DNA of 64,000 nucleotides from positions 3,224,001-3,288,000 of the forward strand of contig NZ_CP041046.1 of the NCBI RefSeq assembly GCF_006385595.1, read 5' to 3'. Under the pieces are notes generated by a model. The model did no database searches. It was given only the letters and a program-made list of their open reading frames with translations, and had not been told where the DNA came from. The translations under genes and the position numbers were made by a program. The DNA is from Luteibacter pinisoli (GTDB lineage: Bacteria > Pseudomonadota > Gammaproteobacteria > Xanthomonadales > Rhodanobacteraceae). Positions 32,218 to 40,698 of this stretch are shown piece by piece; the stretch's first letter is position 1; the number at the start of each line of letters is the position of its first letter.

Positions 32218-33825
32218 ATGCCTATCCTCACGTCACAGCTCGATACCCGCTCCCCCGAATTCCAGGCGGCCAGTCTGCGCCTTCGCGCGCTGACCGACGA
32301 CCTCCGCGAAACGCTCAGGCGCACCGCCGAGGGCGGTGGTGCGAAGGCCCGCGAAAAGCACGTGGCACGCGGCAAACTCCTGCCGCGCGAACGTATCCGC
32401 GCCCTGCTCGACCCCGGCTCGCCGTTCCTCGAGCTCGCGCCGCTTGCCGCCCATGGCATGTACGACGATGCCGCGCCCGCCGCAGGCGTTATCGCCGGCA
32501 TCGGCCGGGTGATGGGCCAGGAGGTCGTGGTGCTGGCCAACGACGCCACGGTGAAGGGTGGCACGTACTTCCCGATGACGGTGAAGAAGCACCTGCGTGC
32601 GCAGGAAGTGGCGATGGAAAACCGCCTTCCCTGCATCTACCTGGTGGACTCCGGCGGCGCCTTCCTCCCCTTGCAGGACGAGGTGTTCCCGGATCGCGAG
32701 CACTTCGGCCGCATCTTCTACAACCAGGCGCGCATGAGTGCGCAGGGCATTCCGCAGATTGCCGTGGTGATGGGTTCGTGCACCGCCGGCGGCGCCTACG
32801 TGCCGGCGATGAGCGACGAGACGATCATCGTGCGCGAACAGGGCACCATCTTCCTCGGTGGCCCGCCGCTGGTGAAGGCGGCGACGGGCGAGGTGGTGGA
32901 TGCCGAGGCCTTGGGTGGCGCGGACGTACACACGTCCGTATCCGGCGTGGCCGATCATTTCGCCGAGAACGATGCCCACGCGCTGTCGATCGCGCGCGAT
33001 ATCGTCGGCTCGCTCAACCGCATGAAGAAGATGCCGCTGGCGGTTCGCCCGCCGCTTGAACCGCGCTTCGCCGCCGAAGAGCTCTATGGCGTGATCCCGG
33101 AAGACACCCGCCGGCCGTTCGATATCCGCGAGGTCATCGCGCGCATCGTCGACGATTCCGAGTTCCACGAGTTCAAGGCGCGATACGGCAAGACCCTGGT
33201 CACTGGGTTTGCGCACATCCACGGCTATCCCGTGGGCATCGTGGCGAACAACGGCATCCTCTTCGGCGAAAGTGCGCAGAAGGGCGCGCATTTCATCGAG
33301 CTGTGCAACCAGCGCAACGTACCGCTGGTGTTCCTGCAGAACATCACCGGCTTCATGGTCGGCCGCAAATACGAAAACGCCGGCATCGCGAAGGACGGCG
33401 CGAAGATGGTGACCGCCGTCGCCTGTTCGCACGTGCCCAAGTTCACCGTGGTGATTGGCGGTTCGTTCGGCGCCGGCAACTACGCCATGTGCGGCCGGGC
33501 CTATGGCGCCCGCTTCCTGTGGATGTGGCCGAACGCGCGCATCAGCGTCATGGGCGGCGAGCAGGCCGCCTCGGTGCTGGCGACCGTCCGCCGCGACGGC
33601 ATCGAGGCCGGCGGCGGCACATGGAGCGCGGAGGACGAGGAAGCCTTCAAGGCACCGGTGCGCGACCAGTACGAACGCCAGGGCCATCCGTATTACGCCA
33701 GCGCGCGCCTGTGGGACGACGGCATCATCGACCCGGCCGATACCCGCCGCGTCCTGGGCCTCGCCCTGTCGGCGTCGCTGAACGCGCCCATCGAACAGGG
33801 ACGGTTCGGCGTCTTCCGGATGTAA
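32218..33825 (+). CDS. liuB: Methylcrotonyl-CoA carboxylase, carboxyltransferase (beta) subunit
   Basis: 535 residues, the usual length for MccB/LiuB. Carboxyltransferase signatures: ARGKLLPRERIRALLDPGS, YLVDSGGAFLPLQDEVFPD, MGSCTAGGAYVPAMSDE, QKGAHFIELCNQRNVPLVFLQ and GGSFGAGNYAMCGRAY. FLPLQDEVFPD and the AYGARFLWMWPNARISVMGG block are typical of methylcrotonyl- and geranyl-CoA carboxylases rather than propionyl-CoA carboxylase. It works with a biotin-carrying alpha subunit to carboxylate 3-methylcrotonyl-CoA in leucine catabolism. No alpha subunit, enoyl hydratase or HMG-CoA lyase is adjacent; xseA follows 44 bases downstream. Confidence 0.9.
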   Translation: MPILTSQLDTRSPEFQAASLRLRALTDDLRETLRRTAEGGGAKAREKHVARGKLLPRERIRALLDPGSPFLELAPLAAHGMYDDAAPAAGVIAGIGRVMGQEVVVLANDATVKGGTYFPMTVKKHLRAQEVAMENRLPCIYLVDSGGAFLPLQDEVFPDREHFGRIFYNQARMSAQGIPQIAVVMGSCTAGGAYVPAMSDETIIVREQGTIFLGGPPLVKAATGEVVDAEALGGADVHTSVSGVADHFAENDAHALSIARDIVGSLNRMKKMPLAVRPPLEPRFAAEELYGVIPEDTRRPFDIREVIARIVDDSEFHEFKARYGKTLVTGFAHIHGYPVGIVANNGILFGESAQKGAHFIELCNQRNVPLVFLQNITGFMVGRKYENAGIAKDGAKMVTAVACSHVPKFTVVIGGSFGAGNYAMCGRAYGARFLWMWPNARISVMGGEQAASVLATVRRDGIEAGGGTWSAEDEEAFKAPVRDQYERQGHPYYASARLWDDGIIDPADTRRVLGLALSASLNAPIEQGRFGVFRM

Positions 33826-33832
33826 CGGGAAA

Positions 33833-33860
33833 TCGACATTGGCGACCGGCGTGATAATCT
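33833..33860 (+). promoter_or_regulatory. Candidate xseA promoter
   Basis: TCGACA (one mismatch to TTGACA) and TAATCT are spaced 16 bases apart just before xseA. The -10 is imperfect and would place the start of transcription almost at the ATG, so read-through from liuB is equally possible. Confidence 0.3.
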
Positions 33861-33869
33861 CGCCGGTCC

Positions 33870-35216
33870 ATGTCCGATACCTTCGACCGCGCGGCTCCCG
33901 AGATCTTCACGCCCTCCGGCCTGAACCGACTGGTGCGCGATCTGCTGGAAGATGCCCTGCCGGTCGGTGTCTGGATCGAGGGCGAGCTCTCCAACGTCTC
34001 GCGCCCGGCATCGGGGCATATCTACTTCACGCTGAAAGACGCGAGCGCCCAGGTGCGCTGCGCCATGTTCCGCATGGCGGCCTCACGCCTGCGCTTTCGC
34101 CCGACGGACGGCATGCATGTCCTGATGCGGGCCAAGGTGGGCCTGTATGAAGCCCGCGGCGAGTTCCAGCTCGTCGCCGACCACATGGAGCCCGCCGGCG
34201 AAGGCGCGCTGCAGCGCGAGTTCGAGCAGCTGAAGGCACGCCTTGGCGCCGAAGGGCTGTTCGACCAGGACCACAAGCGTCCGCTGCCCGCGCTACCGCG
34301 TCGCATCGGTGTCATCACGTCACCCTCCGGCGCCGCCGTCCGCGATGTGCTCAGCGTGCTGGGCAGGCGCCTGGGCCTGGCCGAGGTCGAGGTGCTTCCC
34401 GTACCCGTGCAGGGCCGTGAAGCGCCGCCGGCCATCGCGGCCATGCTGCAGCGGGCCTCGGCAAGCGGCCGCTACGACGTGCTGCTGGTCACGCGCGGGG
34501 GTGGCTCGCTCGAGGATCTCTGGGCGTTCAACGACGAACAGGTGGCCCGCGCGATCTACGCAAGCGCGGTACCCGTCGTGTCCGCCGTCGGCCACGAAGT
34601 GGACTTCACGATTGCCGATTTCGTGGCCGACCTGCGCGCGGCCACCCCGTCGGCGGCCGCCGAGCTGCTCGTACCGGACGGCGCCGACCTGGCCCGCCAG
34701 CTGGAGCGCCTGCGCCAGCGCATGGCCACCCTGGTGACGCGCCGCCTGCAGTCGTCCGCCCAGCGCGCCGATCACCTGCACGCGCGCCTGAACGCCCAAC
34801 GGCCCCAGGCTCGCCTCGCGCGTGACGCGCAGCGCCTGGAGGCCCTGCGCCGGCGGCTGCACACCGCGGCCACGCAGTCCAACGCCCTTCGCCGCGCCCG
34901 GCTCGATCGCCTGCAGGCCCGGCTTGCCGCGCAGCATCCGCGCCTGCGCCTTACCCCGATTCGCCTGCGCATTGGCGAACTGCGCCAGCGCATGGCGCGA
35001 AGCATGGAGCGCCGCATCGAACGCGACCGCCTGCGCGTGCAGCAGCAAGGCCGCACGCTCCACGCCGTGAGCCCGCTGGCAACGCTTGAGCGCGGCTACG
35101 CCATCGTCTTCGACCAGCGCGACGGCATCGTGCGCCGTGCGGCTGACGTGGCCGTGGGCGAGCGCGTCCGCGTCATGCTTGGCGAGGGCGAGTTGCGCCT
35201 GAAGCGCGACGACTAG
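33870..35216 (+). CDS. xseA: Exodeoxyribonuclease VII large subunit
   Basis: 448 residues. N-terminal OB fold (LVRDLLEDALPVGVWIEGELSNVSRPASGHIYFTLKD), then the catalytic core with RIGVITSPSGAAVRDVLSVL, VTRGGGSLEDLWAFNDE and VSAVGHEVDFTIADFVADLRAATPSAAAEL. A long helical Arg/Gln-rich region follows, ending with LERGYAIVFDQRDGIV. It degrades single-stranded DNA with XseB, which is not encoded here. Standard length and domain order. Confidence 0.96.
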   Translation: MSDTFDRAAPEIFTPSGLNRLVRDLLEDALPVGVWIEGELSNVSRPASGHIYFTLKDASAQVRCAMFRMAASRLRFRPTDGMHVLMRAKVGLYEARGEFQLVADHMEPAGEGALQREFEQLKARLGAEGLFDQDHKRPLPALPRRIGVITSPSGAAVRDVLSVLGRRLGLAEVEVLPVPVQGREAPPAIAAMLQRASASGRYDVLLVTRGGGSLEDLWAFNDEQVARAIYASAVPVVSAVGHEVDFTIADFVADLRAATPSAAAELLVPDGADLARQLERLRQRMATLVTRRLQSSAQRADHLHARLNAQRPQARLARDAQRLEALRRRLHTAATQSNALRRARLDRLQARLAAQHPRLRLTPIRLRIGELRQRMARSMERRIERDRLRVQQQGRTLHAVSPLATLERGYAIVFDQRDGIVRRAADVAVGERVRVMLGEGELRLKRDD

Positions 35217-35276
35217 CCTCACGACCACTGAACGCCTGCCGCCGGATCATGGGCGGCATGCCCGCTGAGGAGCCCG

Positions 35277-36713
35277 ATGGCCATGCTCGAGAAGAGCTAC
35301 CCCTACTACCTCGCCAACAAGGCCGTGAAGGCCAGGGCGAAACTCGATGTGATCGACAAGTACACCGGCAAGGTGGCCACCCGCGTGGCCCTGCCGGACG
35401 CCGACGCACTGGAGAAGGCGATCGCCGCCGCCACGGCGGCCGCCGGTGCGATGAAGGCGTTCCGGCCCTGGCAACGCCAGGCCGTGCTGGAACACTGCGT
35501 GGCGCGCTTTCGCGAGCGCAAGGATGAACTGGCCTACGCGCTCTGCGTCGAGGCCGGCAAGCCCATCAATGATGCACATGGCGAAGTCACCCGCCTGATC
35601 GAGACGTTCAAGATCGCCGCCGAAGAAGCGGTACGCATCAATGGCGAAACCATCAACCTGGAGATTTCCGAACGGGCCAACGGCTACCAGGGCTTTACCC
35701 GCAAGGTGCCGGTGGGCCCCGTCGCCTTCATCACGCCGTTCAATTTCCCGCTGAATCTCGTCGCCCACAAGGTGGCGCCAGCTATCGCCGCAGGCTGCCC
35801 GTTCGTCCTGAAGCCGTCCGAGCGCACGCCGCTGGGTGCGCTGATCATTGGCGATATCCTCGCCGAGACGGACCTTCCGAAGGGCGCGTTCTCCATCCTT
35901 CCCCTGGACGGCAAATCTGCCTCGCCCCTGGTCACCGACCCGCGCCTGAAGCTGCTGTCGTTTACCGGCGGGATCATCGGCTGGGATCTCAAGGCACAGG
36001 CCGGGCACAAGAAGGTGACGCTGGAACTCGGCGGCAACGCGGCCTGCATCGTGGATGCCGACCAGGCCGATCACCTCGACGCGGTGGTTGAGCGGCTGGT
36101 CTTCGGCGCGTTTTACCAGTCAGGCCAGAGCTGCATCAGCGTGCAGCGCATCCTCGCCCATGACGATGTTTACGACGCGCTCAAGCGCAAGCTTGTCGCC
36201 AGGGTCAAGACGCTGAAAGCCGGCGACCCGAAGAAGAAAAGCACGTTCCTCGGGCCGATGATCGACGAGGCCGCCGCGCAACGCCTCGAGGGGTGGACAG
36301 GCGAAGCGACCAGGGCCGGCGCGCGCCTGTTGTGCGGCGGCGGGCGCAAGGGCGCGATGCTGCAGGCGACGCTTCTTGAGAAGGTGCCTCGTGACGCCAA
36401 ACTGCAGCGTCTGGAAGCCTTCGGCCCTGTGGCCATCCTTGATCGCTTCATGACGTTCGACGAAGCACTGGCCACCGTCAACGATTCCGACTTCGGCCTG
36501 CAGGCGGGCGTGTTCACCAACGACCTGCGCCATGCCATGCACGCATGGGACACCCTGGAACAAGGCGGCGTCATCATCAATGACGTACCGAGCTTCCGCG
36601 TGGACAACATGCCCTACGGTGGCGCGAAATCATCCGGCATCGGCCGCGAAGGGGTTCGTTACGCCATCGAGGACATGAGCGAGATCCGCCTGATGGTGAT
36701 GCGCGACGTCTAG
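35277..36713 (+). CDS. Aldehyde dehydrogenase family protein
   Basis: 478 residues. NAD-binding and catalytic features: PFNFPLNLVAHKVAPAIAAGCPFVLKPSE, the general base Glu250 in TLELGGNAA and nucleophile Cys286 in QSGQSCISVQR, then FGPVAILDRF and the C-terminal PYGGAKSSGIGREGVRYA. It resembles NADP-dependent glyceraldehyde-3-phosphate/lactaldehyde-type enzymes, but the substrate cannot be read from sequence. GAGGAG lies four bases before the ATG. Monocistronic; ends nine bases before the convergent reductase gene. Confidence 0.9.
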   Translation: MAMLEKSYPYYLANKAVKARAKLDVIDKYTGKVATRVALPDADALEKAIAAATAAAGAMKAFRPWQRQAVLEHCVARFRERKDELAYALCVEAGKPINDAHGEVTRLIETFKIAAEEAVRINGETINLEISERANGYQGFTRKVPVGPVAFITPFNFPLNLVAHKVAPAIAAGCPFVLKPSERTPLGALIIGDILAETDLPKGAFSILPLDGKSASPLVTDPRLKLLSFTGGIIGWDLKAQAGHKKVTLELGGNAACIVDADQADHLDAVVERLVFGAFYQSGQSCISVQRILAHDDVYDALKRKLVARVKTLKAGDPKKKSTFLGPMIDEAAAQRLEGWTGEATRAGARLLCGGGRKGAMLQATLLEKVPRDAKLQRLEAFGPVAILDRFMTFDEALATVNDSDFGLQAGVFTNDLRHAMHAWDTLEQGGVIINDVPSFRVDNMPYGGAKSSGIGREGVRYAIEDMSEIRLMVMRDV

Positions 36714-36721
36714 CCCGCGGA

Positions 36722-38110
36722 TCACGCCGCGGGCTGCAGGCTGCCGATCAGGGTAGGAATCAGTTCGGACACCGTGGGATGGATCGGCACCGCCCATTGA
36801 TAGGTATCGATCGTCGCGCCCGCGTTCATCATGTCGAGCACGCCGTGGATCACTTCGTCGCCGCCGGTGCCCAGCACCGCGGCGCCGAGGACCTTGCGGG
36901 TTTCGGCATCGGCCACCATGGTCATGAAACCCCACGTTTCGCCCTTCTCCACCGCCCGGCCCACCCGGGTCATCGGCCGCTTCGCCACGAGCAACGGACG
37001 GCCGCTGCGTCGCGCCTGCGCTTCGGTCATGCCCACGCGGCCAAGCGGCGGGTCCACGTATAGCGCGTAGCCAAGGATGCGCTCGCTCACCTTGCGATCC
37101 GCGCCGTCGAGCAGGTTGGCGGCGACAATCTCGTAGTCGTTCCACGCCGTGTGCGTAAAGGCGCCCTTGCCATTGCAGTCGCCCATGGCCCAGACCCCTT
37201 CCGCCGTGGTCTTGAGGTGGTCATCCACGGTGATGTACCCACGCTCGTCGACGGCGACGCCCGCCAGCTCAAGCCCAAGGTCGTCCGTATTCGGCCGACG
37301 CCCTACCGCCAGCAGAACGTGCGATCCGGTGACTTCCGGCGCGCCTTCGTCGCAATCCACGCCGACCATCACCTGGTCACCCCGCTTGCCCAGGCGAATG
37401 CAGCAGGCGTGGGTTCGCACCTCGATACCCTCGGCCTCGAGAAACGTACGGATCTCGGCAGAAACGTCCTCGTCTTCCTTGCCGACGAGCCGGGGCCCCT
37501 GCTCCACCACGGTGACCTTCGCCCCGAAGCGGCGGTACATCTGCGCGAACTCCAGACCGATGTAGCTCCCCCCCACCACGATGAGGTGGTCGGGCAGCAC
37601 CTCCAGCGGAATGATCGTGCTGTTGGTGAGGTAGTCCACGTCGACGAGCCCCGGAAAATCGGGGACATTCGCGCGACCACCGACATTCAGGAAAACCTGC
37701 GGCGCCTCGATCGTTTCGCCGTTGACCTCGATCTGCCGCGGCCCGGTAAAGCGCGCATGGCCCCGGATCAGCGTGAGGTTCGGCATCGAGGCCAGCCAGT
37801 CTTCGTTGCCCTTGCGCGAGTTCAGGATGACTTTCTGCGCCCGCGCCGCCGCCGTCGGAAGATGGAAACGGATGGGCCCCGGGTCGGCCGCGTACTGCAC
37901 GCCATATTCGCCGCCGCGTTGCGCGACACGCGCTGCGTAGGCACTGGCCACGAGCGTCTTGGTGGGCTTGCACCCCGTATTGACGCAGGTACCGCCGACA
38001 AGGTGCCGCTCGATGATCGCGACGGTCTTGCCCGCCGCGGTGAGTCGGCCGGCAAGCGCCGGCCCTGCCTGGCCCGCTCCTACGATGATGGCGTCGAACG
38101 AACGGGACAT
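36722..38110 (-). CDS. FAD-dependent pyridine nucleotide-disulfide oxidoreductase (mercuric reductase-like)
   Basis: 462 residues. FAD-binding IIVGAGQAGPALAGRL, redox-active disulfide Cys42/Cys47 in GGTCVNTGCKPTKTLV, NAD-binding VVGGSYIGLEFAQMYRRFG, GRRPNTDDLGL, and the second FAD motif GVWAMGDCNGKGAF. The dimerisation domain ends with VPIHPTVSELIPTLIGSL, keeping the His of the HPT motif. It lacks an N-terminal heavy-metal domain and any C-terminal cysteine pair of true MerA, and it is not dihydrolipoamide dehydrogenase. The natural substrate is unknown. Confidence 0.88.
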   Translation of the reverse strand: MSRSFDAIIVGAGQAGPALAGRLTAAGKTVAIIERHLVGGTCVNTGCKPTKTLVASAYAARVAQRGGEYGVQYAADPGPIRFHLPTAAARAQKVILNSRKGNEDWLASMPNLTLIRGHARFTGPRQIEVNGETIEAPQVFLNVGGRANVPDFPGLVDVDYLTNSTIIPLEVLPDHLIVVGGSYIGLEFAQMYRRFGAKVTVVEQGPRLVGKEDEDVSAEIRTFLEAEGIEVRTHACCIRLGKRGDQVMVGVDCDEGAPEVTGSHVLLAVGRRPNTDDLGLELAGVAVDERGYITVDDHLKTTAEGVWAMGDCNGKGAFTHTAWNDYEIVAANLLDGADRKVSERILGYALYVDPPLGRVGMTEAQARRSGRPLLVAKRPMTRVGRAVEKGETWGFMTMVADAETRKVLGAAVLGTGGDEVIHGVLDMMNAGATIDTYQWAVPIHPTVSELIPTLIGSLQPAA

Positions 38111-38311
38111 GGGGCACTCCTGTCGGATGGGGCCATGATGAGGTGATTAGCTTGAATACAACGTGCCGCCACGATTGGCTTGCAGCGAACCTCTCCAGCG
38201 CGGCCTACGCGTTGTAGTCGCAAGACAGCTGAGCGACGCGGCATTCGCCGATACCACCCGGACTGACAGCCCATTATCGTCACCCATACCCAACGCACGA
38301 AAGGATCTTCG

Positions 38312-38629
38312 ATGAATCAGCGGGCCTACGCGAACCACGGGAGCACGCGCCTTTGCGCGGCCGGTGAAAGGAACATTGACGTGCGCGTCGGGGCGTTGGA
38401 ACACAACGTCAGCGATATCCGCGAACGTCTCACGCGGATTGAGACGACGGTGGAGCACATAGCTGGCACCACCAGCGAACTAGCGCGTGTGCTGGCGGAG
38501 CTCAAGCATGAGATAAGCACCCAGGGCATCCGCGCAGAAGCGATCCGGTCCGAACTCATCAAGTGGTTCGTCGGCACCGCCCTGGTCTTCGCCACGCTCG
38601 CGTTTACGGCCGCGAAGTACACGCACTGA
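38312..38629 (+). CDS. Small coiled-coil protein with C-terminal membrane anchor (XhlA-like architecture)
   Basis: 105 residues; AAGGA lies six bases before the ATG. A coiled-coil segment (VGALEHNVSDIRERLTRIETTVEHI, then SELARVLAELKHEIS) leads to a single C-terminal membrane helix (FVGTALVFATLAFTAAKY) with a very short tail. This layout recalls phage XhlA-type or other tail-anchored proteins, but homology is not established. An internal GTG (VRVGALEH) is another possible start. It ends 19 bases before the tRNA-Arg gene, next to a locus with signs of insertion. Confidence 0.6.
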   Translation: MNQRAYANHGSTRLCAAGERNIDVRVGALEHNVSDIRERLTRIETTVEHIAGTTSELARVLAELKHEISTQGIRAEAIRSELIKWFVGTALVFATLAFTAAKYTH

Positions 38630-38648
38630 GGCGTGAGGGGCGCTTGAA

Positions 38649-38725
38649 TGGTGACCCCGGCCCGATTCGAACGGGCGACCTTCCCCTTAGGAGGGGGACG
38701 CTCTATCCAGCTGAGCTACGGGGCC
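38649..38725 (-). tRNA. tRNA-Arg (anticodon CCT)
   Basis: The minus strand folds into a full cloverleaf: acceptor stem GGCCCCG paired with CGGGGTC, D arm GCTCAGCTGGATAGAGC, anticodon arm with loop CTCCTAA (anticodon CCT), T arm GCCCGTTCGAATCGGGC, and an encoded CCA end. TATCCT, a -10-like box, lies about ten bases upstream. The 5' half is repeated exactly at 39593-39628. Confidence 0.96.
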
Positions 38726-38773
38726 TGCGACTGGGAAGGATACCCTACCAGCCCGGGCGGACAGAAGGCTTCG

Positions 38774-38803
38774 CCCTACGCGCTGGTCACGTGACGCGTA
38801 GGG
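38774..38803. repeat. Inverted repeat within the tRNA-flanked insert
   Basis: CCCTACGCG and CGCGTAGGG form a nine-base inverted repeat enclosing CTGGTCACGTGA; the ten-base palindrome GTCACGTGAC overlaps it. It lies about 40 bases past the stop of the 38842-39483 gene and could end that transcript or be a recombination or regulator site. No T-tract. Confidence 0.5.
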
Positions 38804-38841
38804 CCCGAGACAGCGAACCGACAAAGTCCACGCTTCCAACG

Positions 38842-39483
38842 TCATCGACAGGCGCGCGCCACCCCAGCCACGACCGCCTGTCCGTCGAAGCGATAGCCGA
38901 TCACGGTGATACCGGCAACGCTCGGCGCGGATTCCACACCCTCGGTGTATCGCACACGTACCTCGTCACCGAACATCCTTCGAAGATAGGTCTTCTCCCC
39001 GATACCGCCGCCCTTGGGAGAACGGGTGCCGACCTCCTCGTAGCCCAGCAGGTTCAGATCGGTCACAACCGAGGCCAGCGCCAGCTGGCGCCGGAACGGC
39101 AGCAGGTCAATACGCAGGTCAGAACGGAACGCCATCCGCTTGTCGAGCGGAACCTGGGCGATCCAACCGGACGTCCTGCCCTGGTCGAAACGCGAAACCT
39201 CGAGCCGAACGGTGAAGCGCCCCTGCCCGTCGAAAGTACGGGTCCATATCCGGGTCCATGGATCGATCGATATGGGACGATCGGCATGCACATCGATCAG
39301 CCCTGGGAGGTCGTCGAATCCAACGAAGCCATGCCGGTAACCGGCCACCGGACAAAGCGTCTTCCAGATCGCGACGTAATCGTCGGGCGGTGTGTCGACT
39401 GATCCGGCGACGGCGCCAGCGCAAAGCGACAGCTGCAGCAAAACGGCCCCGAGCATCTTTCCCGGCCAATTCCCCATGCGCAT
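38842..39483 (-). CDS. Hypothetical secreted protein, sole gene of the tRNA-flanked insert
   Basis: 213 residues with AGAGGA seven bases upstream of the ATG. A signal peptide (residues 1-27, core MLGAVLLQLSLCAGAVAG) is followed by an unrecognised soluble domain: DDYVAIWKTLCPVAGYRHGF, WTRIWTRTFDGQGRFTVRLEV, KRMAFRSDLRIDLLPFRRQL, and a C-terminus with GYRFDGQAVVAGVARACR. Two cysteines could form a disulfide in the periplasm. It is the only gene in the ~0.9-kb segment between the tRNA-Arg gene and its 36-bp duplicate. Function unknown. Confidence 0.65.
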   Translation of the reverse strand: MRMGNWPGKMLGAVLLQLSLCAGAVAGSVDTPPDDYVAIWKTLCPVAGYRHGFVGFDDLPGLIDVHADRPISIDPWTRIWTRTFDGQGRFTVRLEVSRFDQGRTSGWIAQVPLDKRMAFRSDLRIDLLPFRRQLALASVVTDLNLLGYEEVGTRSPKGGGIGEKTYLRRMFGDEVRVRYTEGVESAPSVAGITVIGYRFDGQAVVAGVARACR

Positions 39484-39592
39484 GACACTATCCTCTCATC
39501 ATGGATTCGCAGATAAAGGCATCAGGCAGCCACAGCCAGATGGAGGTGCTCGTCACGGGTGGTCGCCGGCGCGAACGATGTCGTGAGGCTTC

Positions 39593-39628
39593 AGGAGGGG
39601 GACGCTCTATCCAGCTGAGCTACGGGGC
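39593..39628 (-). repeat. 36-bp exact copy of the tRNA-Arg(CCT) 5' half (displaced half-gene or att-like site)
   Basis: Positions 39593-39628 are identical to 38689-38724, covering the tRNA from its second base through the D arm into the anticodon loop. Ten bases beyond, both copies carry AAGGATACC (minus strand GGTATCCTT, a -10-like box), so the copy also has promoter-like sequence. Sequence on the anticodon side differs at once. This fits integration at the anticodon loop with displacement of the original 5' half, or decay of a tandem tRNA duplicate. Confidence 0.9.
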
Positions 39629-39655
39629 AATGGGCGCTAAGGATACCGTCTGCGC

Positions 39656-40666
39656 TTAAACCTTGTAATAGGCGCGGTACCACTCGACGAAGTTGGCGAC
39701 GCCCTCTTCCACCGCCACCTTGGGCTCATAGCCCAGCTGCTCACGCAGATCGGTGACGTCGGCCTCGGTATCGGGTACGTCACCGGCCTGGAGCGGCAGC
39801 AGGTTCATCACGGCCTCGCGACCGAGCGATTTCTCAAGCGTTTTGATGTACGTCAGCAGCTCCACCGGATGCTCGTTGCCGATATTGAAGATCCGGTACG
39901 GCGCAACCCCGCTGGTGGCCGGGTCGGGCTGCATCGCATCCCACGCCACATCAACAACGGCCGGGCTGTCCATCGCCAGGACCACGCCTTCGACGATGTC
40001 ATCGATGTACGTGAAGCTGCGCTTGTGGTGGCCGTGGTTGAACACGTCGATCGGCTTGCCGTCGATGATGTTCTTCGTGAACAGGAACAGCGCCATGTCC
40101 GGACGGCCCCACGGGCCATACACGGTAAAGAAGCGCAGGCCCGTGCACGGCACGCCATAGAGGTGGGCGTAGCTATGCGCCATCTGCTCGTTGGCTTTCT
40201 TCGTCGCCGCGTACAGCGTGAGCGGATGTTCCGTCGAGCGGTGCTCCGAGAATGGCATCGCGCGATTGGCGCCGTAGACCGAACTGGTGGACGCGAAAAC
40301 CAGGTGCTGCACACCGTGGTGGCGGCAACCTTCCAGGATATGCAGGAAGCCGGTGACATTGCTCGCCACGTACACGTGCGGGTTCTGCGCGGCATAGCGC
40401 ACGCCGGCCTGTGCCGCCAGGTGGATGACACGTTCCGGCTTGTGTTCGGCGAACAGTCGCTCCACCGCATCGCGATCGGCCAGGTCACCCTGGACGTGCG
40501 TGTAGCGCGGGTGGTCGATGAAGCGCGCGAGGCGGGCCTGCTTCAGCGTCACGTCGTAGTAATCATTCATGCTGTCGAAGCCGATGACATCGTCACCGCG
40601 CGCGAGCAGCTTCATGGCGACATGCGAGCCGATGAACCCGGCCGTGCCCGTAACCAGTACTTTCAT
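39656..40666 (-). CDS. NAD-dependent nucleotide-sugar epimerase (UDP-glucuronate 4-epimerase-like)
   Basis: 336-residue extended short-chain dehydrogenase. NAD-binding TGTAGFIGSH (6-15), FASTSSVYG (124-132), and catalytic Tyr152/Lys156 in LYAATKKANE. FDSMNDYYDVTLKQARL and the closing ADVTDLREQLGYEPK...VANFVEWYRAYY are typical of CapI/UDP-glucuronate 4-epimerases. It supplies UDP-galacturonate or a related sugar for surface polysaccharide. Lies 32 bases downstream of the nucleotide-sugar dehydrogenase in the same direction, likely one operon. Confidence 0.87.
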   Translation of the reverse strand: MKVLVTGTAGFIGSHVAMKLLARGDDVIGFDSMNDYYDVTLKQARLARFIDHPRYTHVQGDLADRDAVERLFAEHKPERVIHLAAQAGVRYAAQNPHVYVASNVTGFLHILEGCRHHGVQHLVFASTSSVYGANRAMPFSEHRSTEHPLTLYAATKKANEQMAHSYAHLYGVPCTGLRFFTVYGPWGRPDMALFLFTKNIIDGKPIDVFNHGHHKRSFTYIDDIVEGVVLAMDSPAVVDVAWDAMQPDPATSGVAPYRIFNIGNEHPVELLTYIKTLEKSLGREAVMNLLPLQAGDVPDTEADVTDLREQLGYEPKVAVEEGVANFVEWYRAYYKV

Positions 40667-40698
40667 GGGAAAACGCCCTTAAATAATTACCTTAGCAT

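Noticed and set aside
36722..38110. True mercuric reductase or dihydrolipoamide dehydrogenase
   Set aside because: It has the Cys42/Cys47 disulfide but no C-terminal cysteine pair, no metal-binding N-domain and no mer or 2-oxoacid dehydrogenase neighbours.
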